From assembly GCA_963995525.1 (NCBI GenBank), contig OZ023206.1:5297541-5361540 (forward strand): 64,000 nucleotides of DNA, given 5' to 3'. Origin of the DNA: Escarpia spicata (taxonomy: Eukaryota > Annelida > Polychaeta > Sabellida > Siboglinidae). Position numbers and translations under genes: made by a program. Below are positions 11,801 through 26,800 of this stretch, one piece after another (positions within the stretch are counted from its first letter, which is position 1; each line of letters opens with the position of its first letter). The notes under the pieces are model-generated. The model was not told where the DNA came from and made no database searches. It saw only the letters and a list, made by a program, of their open reading frames with translations.

Positions 11801-14800
11801 GTAGTGCGAGATGGTCCATTGAAAATCACGATATAACACGTGACATGGTCATCATCATTAAATAAAGCTAAAGTCTGAATGAGGGCCCTAGTCTGAATGA
11901 GGGCTCTAGTGTGAATGAGGGCCCTAGTCTGAATGATGACCCTTGTTTAAATGATGACCCTAGTCAGAATGATGCGCCATAGTCTGAATGAGGGCCCAGG
12001 TCTGAATAAGAGTCCTGGTCTGAATGAGGGTCCTGGTCTAAATGAGAGCCATAGTCTGAATGAGAGCACTAGGCTGAATGGGGGCCATGGTCTGAATGAG
12101 GATCCTGGTCTGAATGAGGGTCCTTGTCTGAATGAGAGCCATAGTCTGAATGATAGCACTAGGCTGAATGAGGGCCCAGGTCTGAATGAGGGTCCTGGTC
12201 TGAATGAGGGTCCTGGTGTGAATGAGAGACATAGTCTGAATGATAGCACTAGGCTGAATGAGGGCCCAGGTCTAAATGAGAGCCATAGTCTGAATGAGGG
12301 TTCTAGTTTGAATGAGGGCCCTTGTCTGAATGAGGGGCCTAGTCTGAATGAGGGCCCAGGTTTGAATGAGAGCCATAGTCTGAATGAGGGCCCTTGTCTG
12401 AATGAGGGCCCTAGTCTGAACAAGAGCACTAGGCTGAATGAGGGTGCAGGTCTGAATGAGGATCCTGGTCTGAATGAGGGTCCTGGTCTGAATGAGAGCA
12501 CAAGTCTGAATGAGGGCCCTAGTCTGAATGAGGGCCCAGGTTTGAATGAGAGCCATAGTCTGAATGAGGGCCCTAGTCTGAACGAGAGCACTAGGCTGAA
12601 TGAGGGTGCTGGTCTGAATGAGGGTCCTGGTCTGAATGAGGGTCCTGGTCTGAATGAGAGCCATAGTCTGAATGAGAGCACAAGTCTGAATGAGGGCCCT
12701 AGTCTGAATGAGAGCCCTGGTCTGAATGAGGGCCCTGGTCTGAACCCAAACATTTCTTGTCAAAGCTTCACTCATGAATATTGCCAAGTTGGAAGCAGTG
12801 GTGAGTGTAGATTGTGACTGACACATGTCACCTGTCGCAACATATTCGGTATTAAGTTGCAAAATTGACTGTTTTACCTTTCTGAAATGCACAGATGATT
12901 ACCTTTAAAATGATACTGCATTTGTTGAAATATCTTCAGTAGTTTTTGATTTATCGCTAAAATTGGAGCTAACTTTTGAAAAGAGATATTTTCAGAAACA
13001 AGGTGTTTTTACTCATACTCTGCATTGTTTTAATCTGTTGGTTCATAAATGGATGTATTTTATTAGTTTTAGATTATCTGTCAACAGAAATTAACTGGAT
13101 ATTGTTAGATGAGATTAAAAGGTAAGCATTTCTGCTAAAATCAACAAATTGATTGGACAGTTATTTTGTTTCAGGTGCAGAATAGCCCTGTGTGAGTTAA
13201 TAGCTGGGTCACATGTAATAATAGTGATAATAGTAGACAATGATATAATACACAGTAGTAGACTATAGGCCTGTGTGACTTAACGCCCTGGTCACTGCAG
13301 CAGGTCACATTATTATTATTATTATTATACCGAACTTATAAAGCGCTCTTTTCATACATAAAAGCCTGCTCAAAAGCGCTGTACACAATCAATAGAATAA
13401 TCATAGAGAGTAAAAACAAAGCATAAAAACATGGCATGATAAAAAATATATATATTTTTTAGAAGACTGGGTATAATAAAATGTAATAATAGTGATAATA
13501 GTAGACAATGATATAATACACAGTAGTAGAATATAGGCCTGTGTGACTTAACACCCTGGTCACTGCGACTGGTCACATGTAATAATAGTGATAATAGTAG
13601 AAAATGATACAATACACAGTAGTAGACTATAGGCCTGTGTGACTTAACACCCTGGTCACTGTGACTGGTCACATGTAATTATAGTGATAATAGTAGAAAA
13701 TGATACAATACACAGTAGTAGACTATAGGCCTGTGTGACTTAACACCCTGGTCACTGTGACTGGTCACATGTAATAATAGTAATAATAGTGATAATAGTA
13801 GAAAATGATACAATACACAGTAGTAGACTATAGGCCTGTGTGACTTAACACCCTGGTCACTGCGGCGGGTCACATGTAATAATAGTGATAATAGTAGAAA
13901 ATGATACAATACACAGTAGTAGACTATAGGCCTGTGTGACTTAACACCCTGGTCACTGCGGCGGGTCACATGTAATAATAGTGATAATAGTAGACAATGA
14001 TACAATACACAGTAGTAGACTATAGGCCTGTGTTAATTAACACCCTGGTCACTGCGGCGGGTCACATGTAATAATAGTGATAATAGTAGAAAATGATACA
14101 ATACACAGTAGTAGACTATAGGCCTGTGTGACTTAACACCCTGGCCACTGCAGCGGGTCACATGTAATAATAGTGATAATAGTAGAAAATGATACAATAC
14201 ACAGTAGTAGACTATAGGTCTGTGTGACTTAACACCCTGGTCACGGTGGCAGGTCACATGTAATAATAGTGATAATAGTAGAAAATGATACAATACACAG
14301 TAGTAGACTATAGGCCTGTGTGACTTAACACCCTGGTCACTGTGACTGGTCACATGTAATAATAGTGATAATAGTAGAAAATGATACAATACACAGTAGT
14401 AGACTATAGGCCTGTGTGACTTAACACCCTGGTCACTGCGGCGGGTCACATGTAATAATAGTGATAATAGTAGAAAATGATACAATACACAGTAGTAGAC
14501 TATAGGCCTGTGTGACTTAACACCCTGGCCACTGCGGCGGGTCACATGTAATAATAGTGATAATAGTAGAAAATGATACAATATACAGTAGTAGACTATA
14601 GGTCTGTGTGACTTAACACCCTGGTCACTGTGACTGGTCACATGTAATAATAGTGATAATAGTAGACAAGGATACAATACACAGTAGTAGACTATAGGCC
14701 TGTGTGACTTAACACCCTGGTCACTGTGACTGGTCACATGTAATAATAGTGATAATAGTAGACAAGGATACAATACACAGTAGTAAACTATAGGCCTGTG

Positions 14801-17800
14801 TGACTTAACACCCTGGTCACTGTGACTGGTCACATGTAATAATAGTGATAATAGTAGACAAGGATACAATACACAGTAGTAGACTATAGGCCTGTGTGAC
14901 TTAACACCCTGGCCACTGCGGCAGGTCACATGTAATAATAGTGATAATAGTAGACAAGGATACAATACACAGTAGTAGACTATAGGCCTGTGTGAGTTAA
15001 GAGCCTGGACACTGCGGCGGGTCACATGTAATAATAGTGATAATAGTAGACAATGATATAATACACAGTAGTAGACTATAGGCCTGTGTGAGTTAACACC
15101 CTGGTCACTGTGACTGGTCACATGTAATAATAGTGATAATAGTAGACAATGATATAATACACAGTAGTAGACTATAGGCCTGTGTGAGTTAACACCCTGG
15201 CCACTGCGGCGGGTCACATGTAATAATAGTGATGATAGTAGACAATGATACAGTACACAGTAGTAGACTATAGGCCTGTGAATTAACACCCTGGCCACTG
15301 CGGCAGGTCACATGTAATAATAGTGATAATAGTAGACAATGATACAGTACACAGTAGTAGACTATAGGCCTGTGTGAGTTAACACCCTGGCCACTGCGGC
15401 GGGTCACATGTAATAATAGTGATGATAGTGATAATAGTAGGCAATGATACAATACACAGCAGTAGACTATAGGCCTGTGTGAGTTAACACCCTGGCCACT
15501 GCGGCAGGTCACATGTAATAATAGTGATAATAGTAGACAATGATACAGTACACAGTAGTAGACTATAGGCCTGTGTGAGTTAACACCCTGGCCACTGCGG
15601 CAGGTCACATGTAATAATAGTGATAATAGTAGGCAATGATACAATACACAGCAGTAGACTATAGGCCTGTGTGACTTAACACCCTGGTCACTGCGGCGGG
15701 TCACATGTAATAATAGTGATAATAGTAGAAAATGATACAATACACAGTAGTAGACTATAGGCCTGTGTGACTTAACACCCTGGCCACTGCGGCGGGTCAC
15801 ATGTAATAATAGTGATAATAGTAGAAAATGATACAATATACAGTAGTAGACTATAGGTCTGTGTGACTTAACACCTTGGTCACTGTGACTGGTCACATGT
15901 AATAATAGTGATAATAGTAGACAAGGATACAATACACAGTAGTAGACTATAGGCCTGTGTTAATTAACACCCTGGTCACTGCGGCGGGTCACATGTAATA
16001 ATAGTGATAATAGTAGAAAATGATACAATACACAGTAGTAGACTATAGGCCTGTGTGACTTAACACCCTGGCCACTGCAGCGGGTCACATGTAATAATAG
16101 TGATAATAGTAGAAAATGATACAATACACAGTAGTAGACTATAGGTCTGTGTGACTTAACACCCTGGTCACGGTGGCAGGTCACATGTAATAATAGTGAT
16201 AATAGTAGAAAATGATACAATACACAGTAGTAGACTATAGGCCTGTGTGACTTAACACCCTGGTCACTGTGACTGGTCACATGTAATAATAGTGATAATA
16301 GTAGAAAATGATACAATACACAGTAGTAGACTATAGGCCTGTGTGACTTAACACCCTGGTCACTGCGGCGGGTCACATGTAATAATAGTGATAATAGTAG
16401 AAAATGATACAATACACAGTAGTAGACTATAGGCCTGTGTGACTTAACACCCTGGCCACTGCGGCGGGTCACATGTAATAATAGTGATAATAGTAGAAAA
16501 TGATACAATATACAGTAGTAGACTATAGGTCTGTGTGACTTAACACCCTGGTCACTGTGACTGGTCACATGTAATAATAGTGATAATAGTAGACAAGGAT
16601 ACAATACACAGTAGTAGACTATAGGCCTGTGTGACTTAACACCCTGGTCACTGTGACTGGTCACATGTAATAATAGTGATAATAGTAGACAAGGATACAA
16701 TACACAGTAGTAAACTATAGGCCTGTGTGACTTAACACCCTGGTCACTGTGACTGGTCACATGTAATAATAGTGATAATAGTAGACAAGGATACAATACA
16801 CAGTAGTAGACTATAGGCCTGTGTGACTTAACACCCTGGCCACTGCGGCAGGTCACATGTAATAATAGTGATAATAGTAGACAAGGATACAATACACAGT
16901 AGTAGACTATAGGCCTGTGTGAGTTAAGAGCCTGGACACTGCGGCGGGTCACATGTAATAATAGTGATAATAGTAGACAATGATATAATACACAGTAGTA
17001 GACTATAGGCCTGTGTGAGTTAACACCCTGGTCACTGTGACTGGTCACATGTAATAATAGTGATAATAGTAGACAATGATATAATACACAGTAGTAGACT
17101 ATAGGCCTGTGTGAGTTAACACCCTGGCCACTGCGGCGGGTCACATGTAATAATAGTGATGATAGTAGACAATGATACAGTACACAGTAGTAGACTATAG
17201 GCCTGTGAATTAACACCCTGGCCACTGCGGCAGGTCACATGTAATAATAGTGATAATAGTAGACAATGATACAGTACACAGTAGTAGACTATAGGCCTGT
17301 GTGAGTTAACACCCTGGCCACTGCGGCGGGTCACATGTAATAATAGTGATGATAGTGATAATAGTAGGCAATGATACAATACACAGCAGTATACTATAGG
17401 CCTGTGTGAGTTAACACCCTGGCCACTGCGGCAGGTCACATGTAATAATAGTGATAATAGTAGACAATGATACAGTACACAGTAGTAGACTATAGGCCTG
17501 TGTGAGTTAACACCCTGGCCACTGCGGCAGGTCACATGTAATAATAGTGATAATAGTAGGCAATGATACAATACACAGCAGTAGACTATAGGCCTGTGTG
17601 ACTTAACACCCTGGTCACTGCGGCGGGTCACATGTAATAATAGTGATAATAGTAGAAAATGATACAATACACAGTAGTAGACTATAGGCCTGTGTGACTT
17701 AACACCCTGGCCACTGCGGCGGGTCACATGTAATAATAGTGATAATAGTAGAAAATGATACAATATACAGTAGTAGACTATAGGTCTGTGTGACTTAACA

Positions 17801-20800
17801 CCTTGGTCACTGTGACTGGTCACATGTAATAATAGTGATAATAGTAGACAAGGATACAATACACAGTAGTAGACTATAGGCCTGTGTGACTTAACACCCT
17901 GGTCACTGTGACTGGTCACATGTAATAATAGTGATAATAGTAGACAAGGATACAATACACAGTAGTAGACTATAGGCCTGTGTGACTTAACACCCTGGTC
18001 ACTGTGACTGGTCACATGTAATAATAGTGATAATAGTAGACAAGGATACAATACACAGTAGTAGACTATAGGCCTGTGTGACTTAACACCCTGGTCACTG
18101 TGACTGGTCACATGTAATAATAGTGATAATAGTAGACAAGGATACAATACACAGTAGTAGACTATAGGCCTGTGTGACTTAACACCCTGGCCACTGCGGC
18201 AGGTCACATGTAATAATAGTGATAATAGTAGACAAGGATACAATACACAGTAGTAGACTATAGGCCTGTGTGAGTTAAGAGCCTGGACACTGCGGCGGGT
18301 CACATGTAATAATAGTGATAATAGTAGACAATGATATAATACACAGTAGTAGACTATAGGCCTGTGTGAGTTAACACCCTGGTCACTGTGACTGGTCACA
18401 TGTAATAATAGTGATAATAGTAGACAATGATATAATACACAGTAGTAGACTATAGGCCTGTGTGAGTTAACACCCTGGCCACTGCGGCGGGTCACATGTA
18501 ATAATAGTGATGATAGTAGACAATGATACAGTACACAGTAGTAGACTATAGGCCTGTGAATTAACACCCTGGCCACTGCGGCAGGTCACATGTAATAATA
18601 GTGATAATAGTAGACAATGATACAGTACACAGTAGTAGACTATAGGCCTGTGTGAGTTAACACCCTGGCCACTGCGGCGGGTCACATGTAATAATAGTGA
18701 TGATAGTGATAATAGTAGGCAATGATACAATACACAGCAGTAGACTATAGGCCTGTGTGAGTTAACACCCTGGCCACTGCGGCAGGTCACATGTAATAAT
18801 AGTGATAATAGTAGACAATGATACAGTACACAGTAGTAGACTATAGGCCTGTGTGAGTTAACACCCTGGCCACTGCAGCAGGTCACATGTAATAATAGTG
18901 ATAATAGTAGGCAATGATACAATACACAGCAGTAGACTATAGGCCTGTGTGAGTTAACACCCTGGTCACTGTGACTGGTCACATGTAATAATAGTGATAA
19001 TAGTAGACAATGATACAGTACACAGTAGTAGACTATAGGCCTGTGTGAGTTAACACCCTGGCCACTGCGGCGGGTCACATGTAATAATAGTGATGATAGT
19101 GATAATAGTAGGCAATGATACAATACACAGCAGTAGACTATAGGCCTGTGTGAGTTAACACCCTGGCCACTGCGGCAGGTCACATGTAATAATAGTGATA
19201 ATAGTAGACAATGATACAGTACACAGTAGTAGACTATAGGCCTGTGTGAGTTAACACCCTGGCCACTGCAGCAGGTCACATGTAATAATAGTGATAATAG
19301 TAGACAATGATACAATACACAGCAGTAGACTATAGGCCTGTGTGAGTTAACACCCTGGTCACTGTGACTGGTCACATGTAATAATAGTGATAATAGTAGG
19401 CAATGATACAATACACAGCAGTAGACTATAGGCCTGTGTGAGTTAACACCCTGGTCACTGTGACTGGTCACATGTAATAATAGTGATAATAGTAGACAAT
19501 GATACAGTACACAGTAGTAGACTATAGGCCTGTGTGAGTTAACACCCTGGTCACTGTGACTGGTCACATGTAATAATAGTGATAATAGTAGGCAATGATA
19601 CAATACACAGCAGTAGACTATAGGCCTGTGTGACTTAACACCCTGGTCACTGCGGCGGGTCACATGTAATAATAGTGATAATAGTAGACAATGATACAGT
19701 ACACAGTAGTAGACTATAGGCCTGTGTGACTTAACACCCTGGTCACTGTGGCGGGTCACATGTAATAATAGTGATAATAGTAGACAATGATACAGTACAC
19801 AGTAGTAGACTATAGGCCTGTGTGACTTAACACCCTGGTCACTGTGACTGGTCACATGTAATAATAGTGATAATAGTAGACAATGATACAGTACACAGTA
19901 GTAGACTATAGGCCTGTGTGACTTAACACCCTGGTCACTGTGGCGGGTCACATGTAATAATAGTGATAATAGTAGACAATGATACAGTACACAGTAGTAG
20001 ACTATAGGCCTGTGTGACTTAACACCCTGGTCACTGTGACTGGTCACATGTAATAATAGTGATAATAGTAGACAATGATACAGTACACAGTAGTAGACTA
20101 TAGGCCTGTGTGACTTAACACCCTGGTCACTGTGGCGGGTCACATGTAATAATAGTGATAATAGTAGACAATGATACAGTACACAGTAGTAGACTATAGG
20201 CCTGTGTGACTTAACACCCTGGTCACTGTGACTGGTCACATGTAATAATAGTGATAATAGTAGACAATGATACAGTACACAGTAGTAGACTATAGGCCTG
20301 TGTGACTTAACACCCTGGTCACTGTGGCGGGTCACATGTAATAATAGTGATAATAGTAGACAATGATACAGTACACAGTAGTAGACTATAGGCCTGTGTG
20401 ACTTAACACCCTGGTCACTGTGGCGGGTCACATGTAATAATAGTGATAATAGTAGACAATGATACAGTACACAGTAGTAGACTATAGGCCTGTGTGACTT
20501 AACACCCTGGTCACTGTGACTGGTCACATGTAATAATAGTGATAATAGTAGACAATGATACAGTACACAGTAGTAGACTATAGGCCTGTGTGACTTAACA
20601 CCCTGGTCACTGTGGCGGGTCACATGTAATAATAGTGATAATAGTAGACAATGATACAGTACACAGTAGTAGACTATAGACCTGTGTGACTTAACACCCT
20701 GGTCACTGTGACTGGTCACATGTAATAATAGTGATAATAGTAGACAATGATACAGTACACAGTAGTAGACTATAGGCCTGTGTGACTTAACACCCTGGTC

Positions 20801-23800
20801 ACTGTGGCGGGTCACATGTAATAATAGTGATAATAGTAGACAATGATACAGTACACAGTAGTAGACTATAGGCCTGTGTGACTTAACACCCTGGTCACTG
20901 TGACTGGTCACATGTAATAATAGTGATAATAGTAGACAATGATACAGTACACAGTAGTAGACTATAGGCCTGTGTGACTTAACACCCTGGTCACTGTGGC
21001 GGGTCACATGTAATAATAGTGATAATAGTAGACAATGATACAGTACACAGTAGTAGACTATAGGCCTGTGTGACTTAACACCCTGGTCACTGTGACTGGT
21101 CACATGTAATAATAGTGATAATAGTAGACAATGATACAGTACACAGTAGTAGACTATAGGCCTGTGTGACTTAACACCCTGGTCACTGGCGGGTCACATG
21201 TAATAATAGTGATAATAGTAGACAATGATACAGTACACAGTAGTAGACTATAGGCCTGTGTGACTTAACACCCTGGTCACTGTGGCGGGTCACATGTAAT
21301 AATAGTGATAATAGTAGACAATGATACAGTACACAGTAGTAGACTATAGGCCTGTGTGAGTTAACACCCTGGTCACTGTGACTGGTCACATGTAATAATA
21401 GTGATAATAGTAGACAATGATACAGTACACAGTAGTAGACTATAGGCCTGTGTGACTTAACACCCTGGTCACTGTGACTGGTCACATGTAATAATAGTGA
21501 TAATAGTAGACAATGATACAGTACACAGTAGTAGACTATAGGCCTGTGTGACTTAACACCCTGGTCACTGTGACTGGTCACATGTAATAATAGTGATAAT
21601 AGTAGACAATGATACAGTACACAGTAGTAGACTATAGGCCTGTGTGACTTAACACCCTGGTCACTGTGACTGGTCACTTGTAATAATAGTGATAATAGTA
21701 GACAATGATATAGTACACAGTAGTAGACAAAAGGCCTGTGTGACTTAACACCCTGGTCACTGTGACTGGTCACATGTAATAATAGTGATAATAGTAGACA
21801 ATGATACAGTACACAGTAGTAGACTATAGGCCTGTGTGACTTAACACCCTGGTCACTGCGGCGGGTCACATGTAATAATAGTGATAATAGTAGACAAGGA
21901 CACAATACACAGTAGTAGACTATAGTGCATTGATACTCACACACCTGTGCTCAGAAGTGCAATAAACATACAAGAATCATTAGACAAAAGCATGTATACA
22001 GTATAGGGAAATGCAAGAGTCATCATTAGAGCATGGGCCACCAGAGATTTATAGCGAGAATACAATTTCACACAAATACGTTTTGAGTGTTTCTATGAAA
22101 GATGGCTGTAATTGAGATATAATGTAATGTAATGGGGAGTTTATTCCAGATTTGAGGTATATAGGCACAGCTACGTAGAAAGCATGTTTGCCAATGTTAA
22201 GCTTAGTTTTAGGAACATTGCACCAGTTGTGAAACAGACGACATGAGGTTCCTAGGGATATAATTGGTAAAACACAGAAGACTAGCCCAATAGAACTATA
22301 ACGTGGTGATGTTCCTTGTGACAGACTTGAGTAGCTACAAGGCTCATGAGACAGAGCTGGAGGGTTTGAGGACCACACGAGACAAGTTCTTGTTCCAGCT
22401 ACAGGAAACAAAGACAAAACTCACAGGTGACCAGAGGATTGTGTCTTACTGTGTGAATAGATTTAAAATCAAACCGGTGGTTTAAAAATGTCTAAGTATT
22501 CAGTTTTCATTATGACTAGTATTCATTATGACTAGTATTCATTACGACTAGTATTCATTATGATTAGTATTCATTACGACTAGTATTCATTACGCTGACT
22601 TTGGAACACTGTAAATTCATCTCAACCGAGACACTCAAGTCCACTCATTTCTTACCTTGTGCATTCAATTCCTTCAATTATTGGCCTCTGATTTACCGAT
22701 TGGCGATATACGCATTTCGAAAAAAATACAAAGGTGGTTATTTAAAGTTATTTACTTTTATCAGGGTACAAATTTGAGAAACATTTGCTAAACAGTGCCA
22801 TCATGGCACTACGTTCGATTTAATGGAATATTATTAAGTTATTGGCTGCACGCAATGCCAGAATTGGCAATAGCAGAGATGAAACGTTGAGTGGGAATGA
22901 GTTTAAGATCAAAATGTTTCACCGGTGATAACACTTTCCCTTGATGTGTTGTTCCATGGCTGGGTGTAACCAGTTGTTATGTGACAGACGCCCAGAAACG
23001 TGCAGCAATGGAAGAAAAGCTGTGTTCAGAGTTAGAGCAAGAGAAGACTAGATTGACGGAGCTGCCGTTCACCGACACAGAATTCAAGAGGTGTGTACTG
23101 TGAGATCTGACAGAGCAGACAACTGTTTGTGCAGAATATGTATTAGAAGTTCTGACCAGGGTTAATTGAAGAGCTGAATTCAAAAATGTATTTTTGCCAA
23201 AAAATGATACAAAAAGTGATCCTGTTGCCCAGTTGTATATATTCTATGGTAGCTTGGTTGATTTTACAATGTGAACTCAGATCGTATATAGAGCCAACTA
23301 TAAGTTGGCATATTTTTCCAAAACCAGCTGGTCCTTGTTGTGCATGGTGCATGATGCACGTAGACATATGTGGATGTGGTGGAACTCATGGATCAACAAC
23401 TGGTCCTTGTTGTGCACGGTGCATGATGCACGTAGACATGTGTGGATGTGGTGGAACTCGTGGATCAACAACTGGTCCTTGTTGTGCACGGTGCATGATG
23501 CGTGTAGACATATGTGGATGTGGTGGAACTCATGGATCAACAACTGGTCCTTGTTGTGCACAGTGCATGATGCGCATAGACATGTGTGGATGTGGTGGAA
23601 CTCATGGATCAACAACTGGTCCTTGTTGAGCACGGTGCATGATGCGCGTAGACATGTGTGGATGTGGTGGAACTCGTGGATCAACAACTGGTCCTTGTTG
23701 TGCACGGTGCATGATGCGTGTAGACATATGTGGATGTGGTGGAACTCATGGATCAACAACTGGTCCTTGTTGTGCACGGTGCATGATGTGCGTAGACATG

Positions 23801-26800
23801 TGGATGTGGTGGAACTCATGGATCAACAACTGGTCCTTGTTGTGCACGGTGCATGATGCGTGTAGACATATGTGGATGTGGTGGAACTCATGGATCAACA
23901 ACTGGTCCTTGTTGAGCACGGTGCATGATGCATGTAGACATCTGTGGATGTGGTGGAACTCATGGATCAACAACTGGTCCTTGTTGTGCATGGTGCATGA
24001 TGCGCGTAGACATATGTGGATGTGGTGGAACTCATGGATCAACAACTGGTCCTTGTTGTGCACGGTGCATGATGCGTGTAGACATGTGTGGATGTGGTGG
24101 AACTCATGGATCGACAACTGGTCCTTGTTGTGCACGGTGCATGATGCGCGTAGACATGTGTGGATGTGGTGGAACTCGTGGATCAACAACTGGTCCTTGT
24201 TGTGCACGGTGCATGATGCGTGTAGACATATGTGGATGTGGTGGAACTCATGGATCAACAACTGGTCCTTGTTGTGCACGGTGCATGATGTGCGTAGACA
24301 TGTGGATGTGGTGGAACTCATGGATCAACAACTGGTCCTTGTTGTGCACGGTGCATGATGCGTGTAGACATATGTGGATGTGGTGGAACTCATGGATCAA
24401 CAATTGGTCCTTGTTGTGCACGGTGCATGATGCGTGTAGACATATGTGGATGTGGTGGAACTCATGGATCAACAACTGGTCCTTGTTGAGCACGGTGCAT
24501 GATGCATGTAGACATCTGTGGATGTGGTGGAACTCATGGATCAACAACTGGTCCTTGTTGTGCACGGTGCATGATGCACGTAGACATGTGTGGATGTGGT
24601 GGAACTCGTGGATCAACAACTGGTCCTTGTTGTGCATGGTGCATGATGCATGTAGACATCTGTGGATGTGGTGGAACTCATGGATCAACAATTGGTCCTT
24701 GTTGTGCACGGTGCATGATGCACGTAGACATGTGTGGATGTGGTGGAACTCATGGATCAACAATTGGTCCTTGTTGTGCACGGTGCATGATGCGCGTAGA
24801 CATGTGTGGATGTGGTGGAACTCATGGATCAACAACTGGTCCTTGTTGTGCACGGTGCATGATGCGTGTAGACGTGTGGATGTGGTGGAACTCATGGATC
24901 AACAACTGGTCCTTGTTGTGCACGGTGCATGATGCACGTAGACATGTGTGGATGTGGTGGAACTCGTGGATCAACAACTGGTCCTTGTTGTGCACGGTGC
25001 ATGATGCGCGTAGACATATGTGGATGTGGTGGAACTCATGGATCAACAACTGGTCCTTGTTGTGCACGGTGCATGATGCATGTAGACATGTGTGGATGTG
25101 GTGGAACTCATGGATCAACAACTGGTCCTTGTTGTGCATGGTGCATGATGCATGTAGACATCTGTGGATGTGGTGGAACTCATGGATCAACAACTGGTCC
25201 TTGTTGTGCACGGTGCATGATGCACGTAGACATGTGTGGATGTGGTGGAACTCGTGGATCAACAACTGGTCCTTGTTGTGCACGGTGCATGATGCGTGTA
25301 GACATATGTGGATGTGGTGGAACTCATGGATCAACAACTGGTCCTTGTTGTGCACGGTGCATGATGCATGTAGACATCTGTGGATGTGGTGGAACTCATG
25401 GATCAACAACTGGTCCTTGTTGTGCACGGTGCATGATGCGTGTATACATATGTGGATGTGGTGGAACTCATGGATCAACAACTGGTCCTTGTTGTGCATG
25501 GTGCATGATGCGTGTAGACATGTGTGGATGTGGTGGAACTCGTGGATCAACAACTGGTCCTTGTTGTGCACGGTGCATGATGCGTGTATACATATGTGGA
25601 TGTGGTGGAACTCATGGATCAACAACTGGTCCTTGTTGTGCATGGTGCATGATGCGTGTAGACATGTGTGGATGTGGTGGAACTCGTGGATCAACAACTG
25701 GTCCTTGTTGAGCACGGTGCATGATGCGTGTAGACATCTGTGGATGTGGTGGAACTCATGGATCAACAACTGGTCCTTGTTGTGCATGATGCGCATAGAC
25801 ATATGTGGATGTGATGGAACTCATGGATCAACAATTGGTCCTTGTTGTGCACGGTGCATGATGCATGTAGACATATGTGGATGTGGTGGAACTCATGGAT
25901 CAACAACTGGTCCTTGTTGTGCACGGTGCATGATGCATGTAGACATATGTGGATGTGGTGGAACTCATGGATCAACAACTGGTCCTTGTTGTGCACGGTG
26001 CATGATGCGCGTAGACATGTGTGGATGTGGTGGAACTCGTGGATCAACAACTGGTCCTTGTTGTGCATGGTGCATGATGCGCGTAGACATCTGTGGATGT
26101 GGTGGAACTCATGGATCAACAACTGGTCCTTGTTGTGCACGGTGCATGATGCGCGTAGACATATGTGGATGTGGTGGAACTCGTGGATCAACAACTGGTC
26201 CTTGTTGTGCACGGTGCATGATGCATGTAGACATCTGTGGGTGTGGTGGAACTCATGGATCAACAACTGGTCCTTGTTGAGCACGGTGCATGATGCGCAT
26301 AGACATGTGTGGATGTGGTGGAACTCATGGATCAACAACTGGTCCTTGTTGAGCACGGTGCATGATGCGTGTAGACATATGTGGATGTGGTGGAACTCAT
26401 GGATCAACAACTGGTCCTTGTTGAGCACGGTGCATGATGCGTGTAGACATGTGTGGATGTGGTGGAACTCATGGATCAACAACTGGTCCTTGTTGAGCAC
26501 GGTGCATGATGCGTGTAGACATATGTGGATGTGGTGGAACTCATGGATCAACAACTGGTCCTTGTTGTGCACGGTGCATGATGCGCGTAGACATATGTGG
26601 ATGTGGTGGAACTCGTGGATCAACAACTGGTCCTTGTTGTGCATGGTGCATGATGCGCATAGACATATGTGGATGTGATGGAACTCATGGATCAACAACT
26701 TGTCCTTGTTGTGCACGGTGCATGATGCATGTAGACATCTGTGGATGTGGTGGAACTCATGGATCAACAACTGGTCCTTGTTGAGCACGGTGCATGATGC

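Noticed and set aside
12766..12800. Exon-like 35-bp segment (TTGTCAAAG|CTT to GCAGTG|GTGAGT) in CCDC172 intron 4
   Set aside because: Its length would shift the frame so that the next exon hits a stop at once. Skipping it gives the right phase and the family-typical length.
13082..13120. Second exon-like segment ending AAAAG|GTAAGC
   Set aside because: Stops in two frames, the third does not fit the neighbouring phases, and the family needs no residues there.
13370..21944. Long minus-strand frames (up to 878 codons) with a 32-residue repeat
   Set aside because: By-product of the 96-bp array; it lies in CCDC172 intron 4 and its variants follow DNA units, not codon positions.
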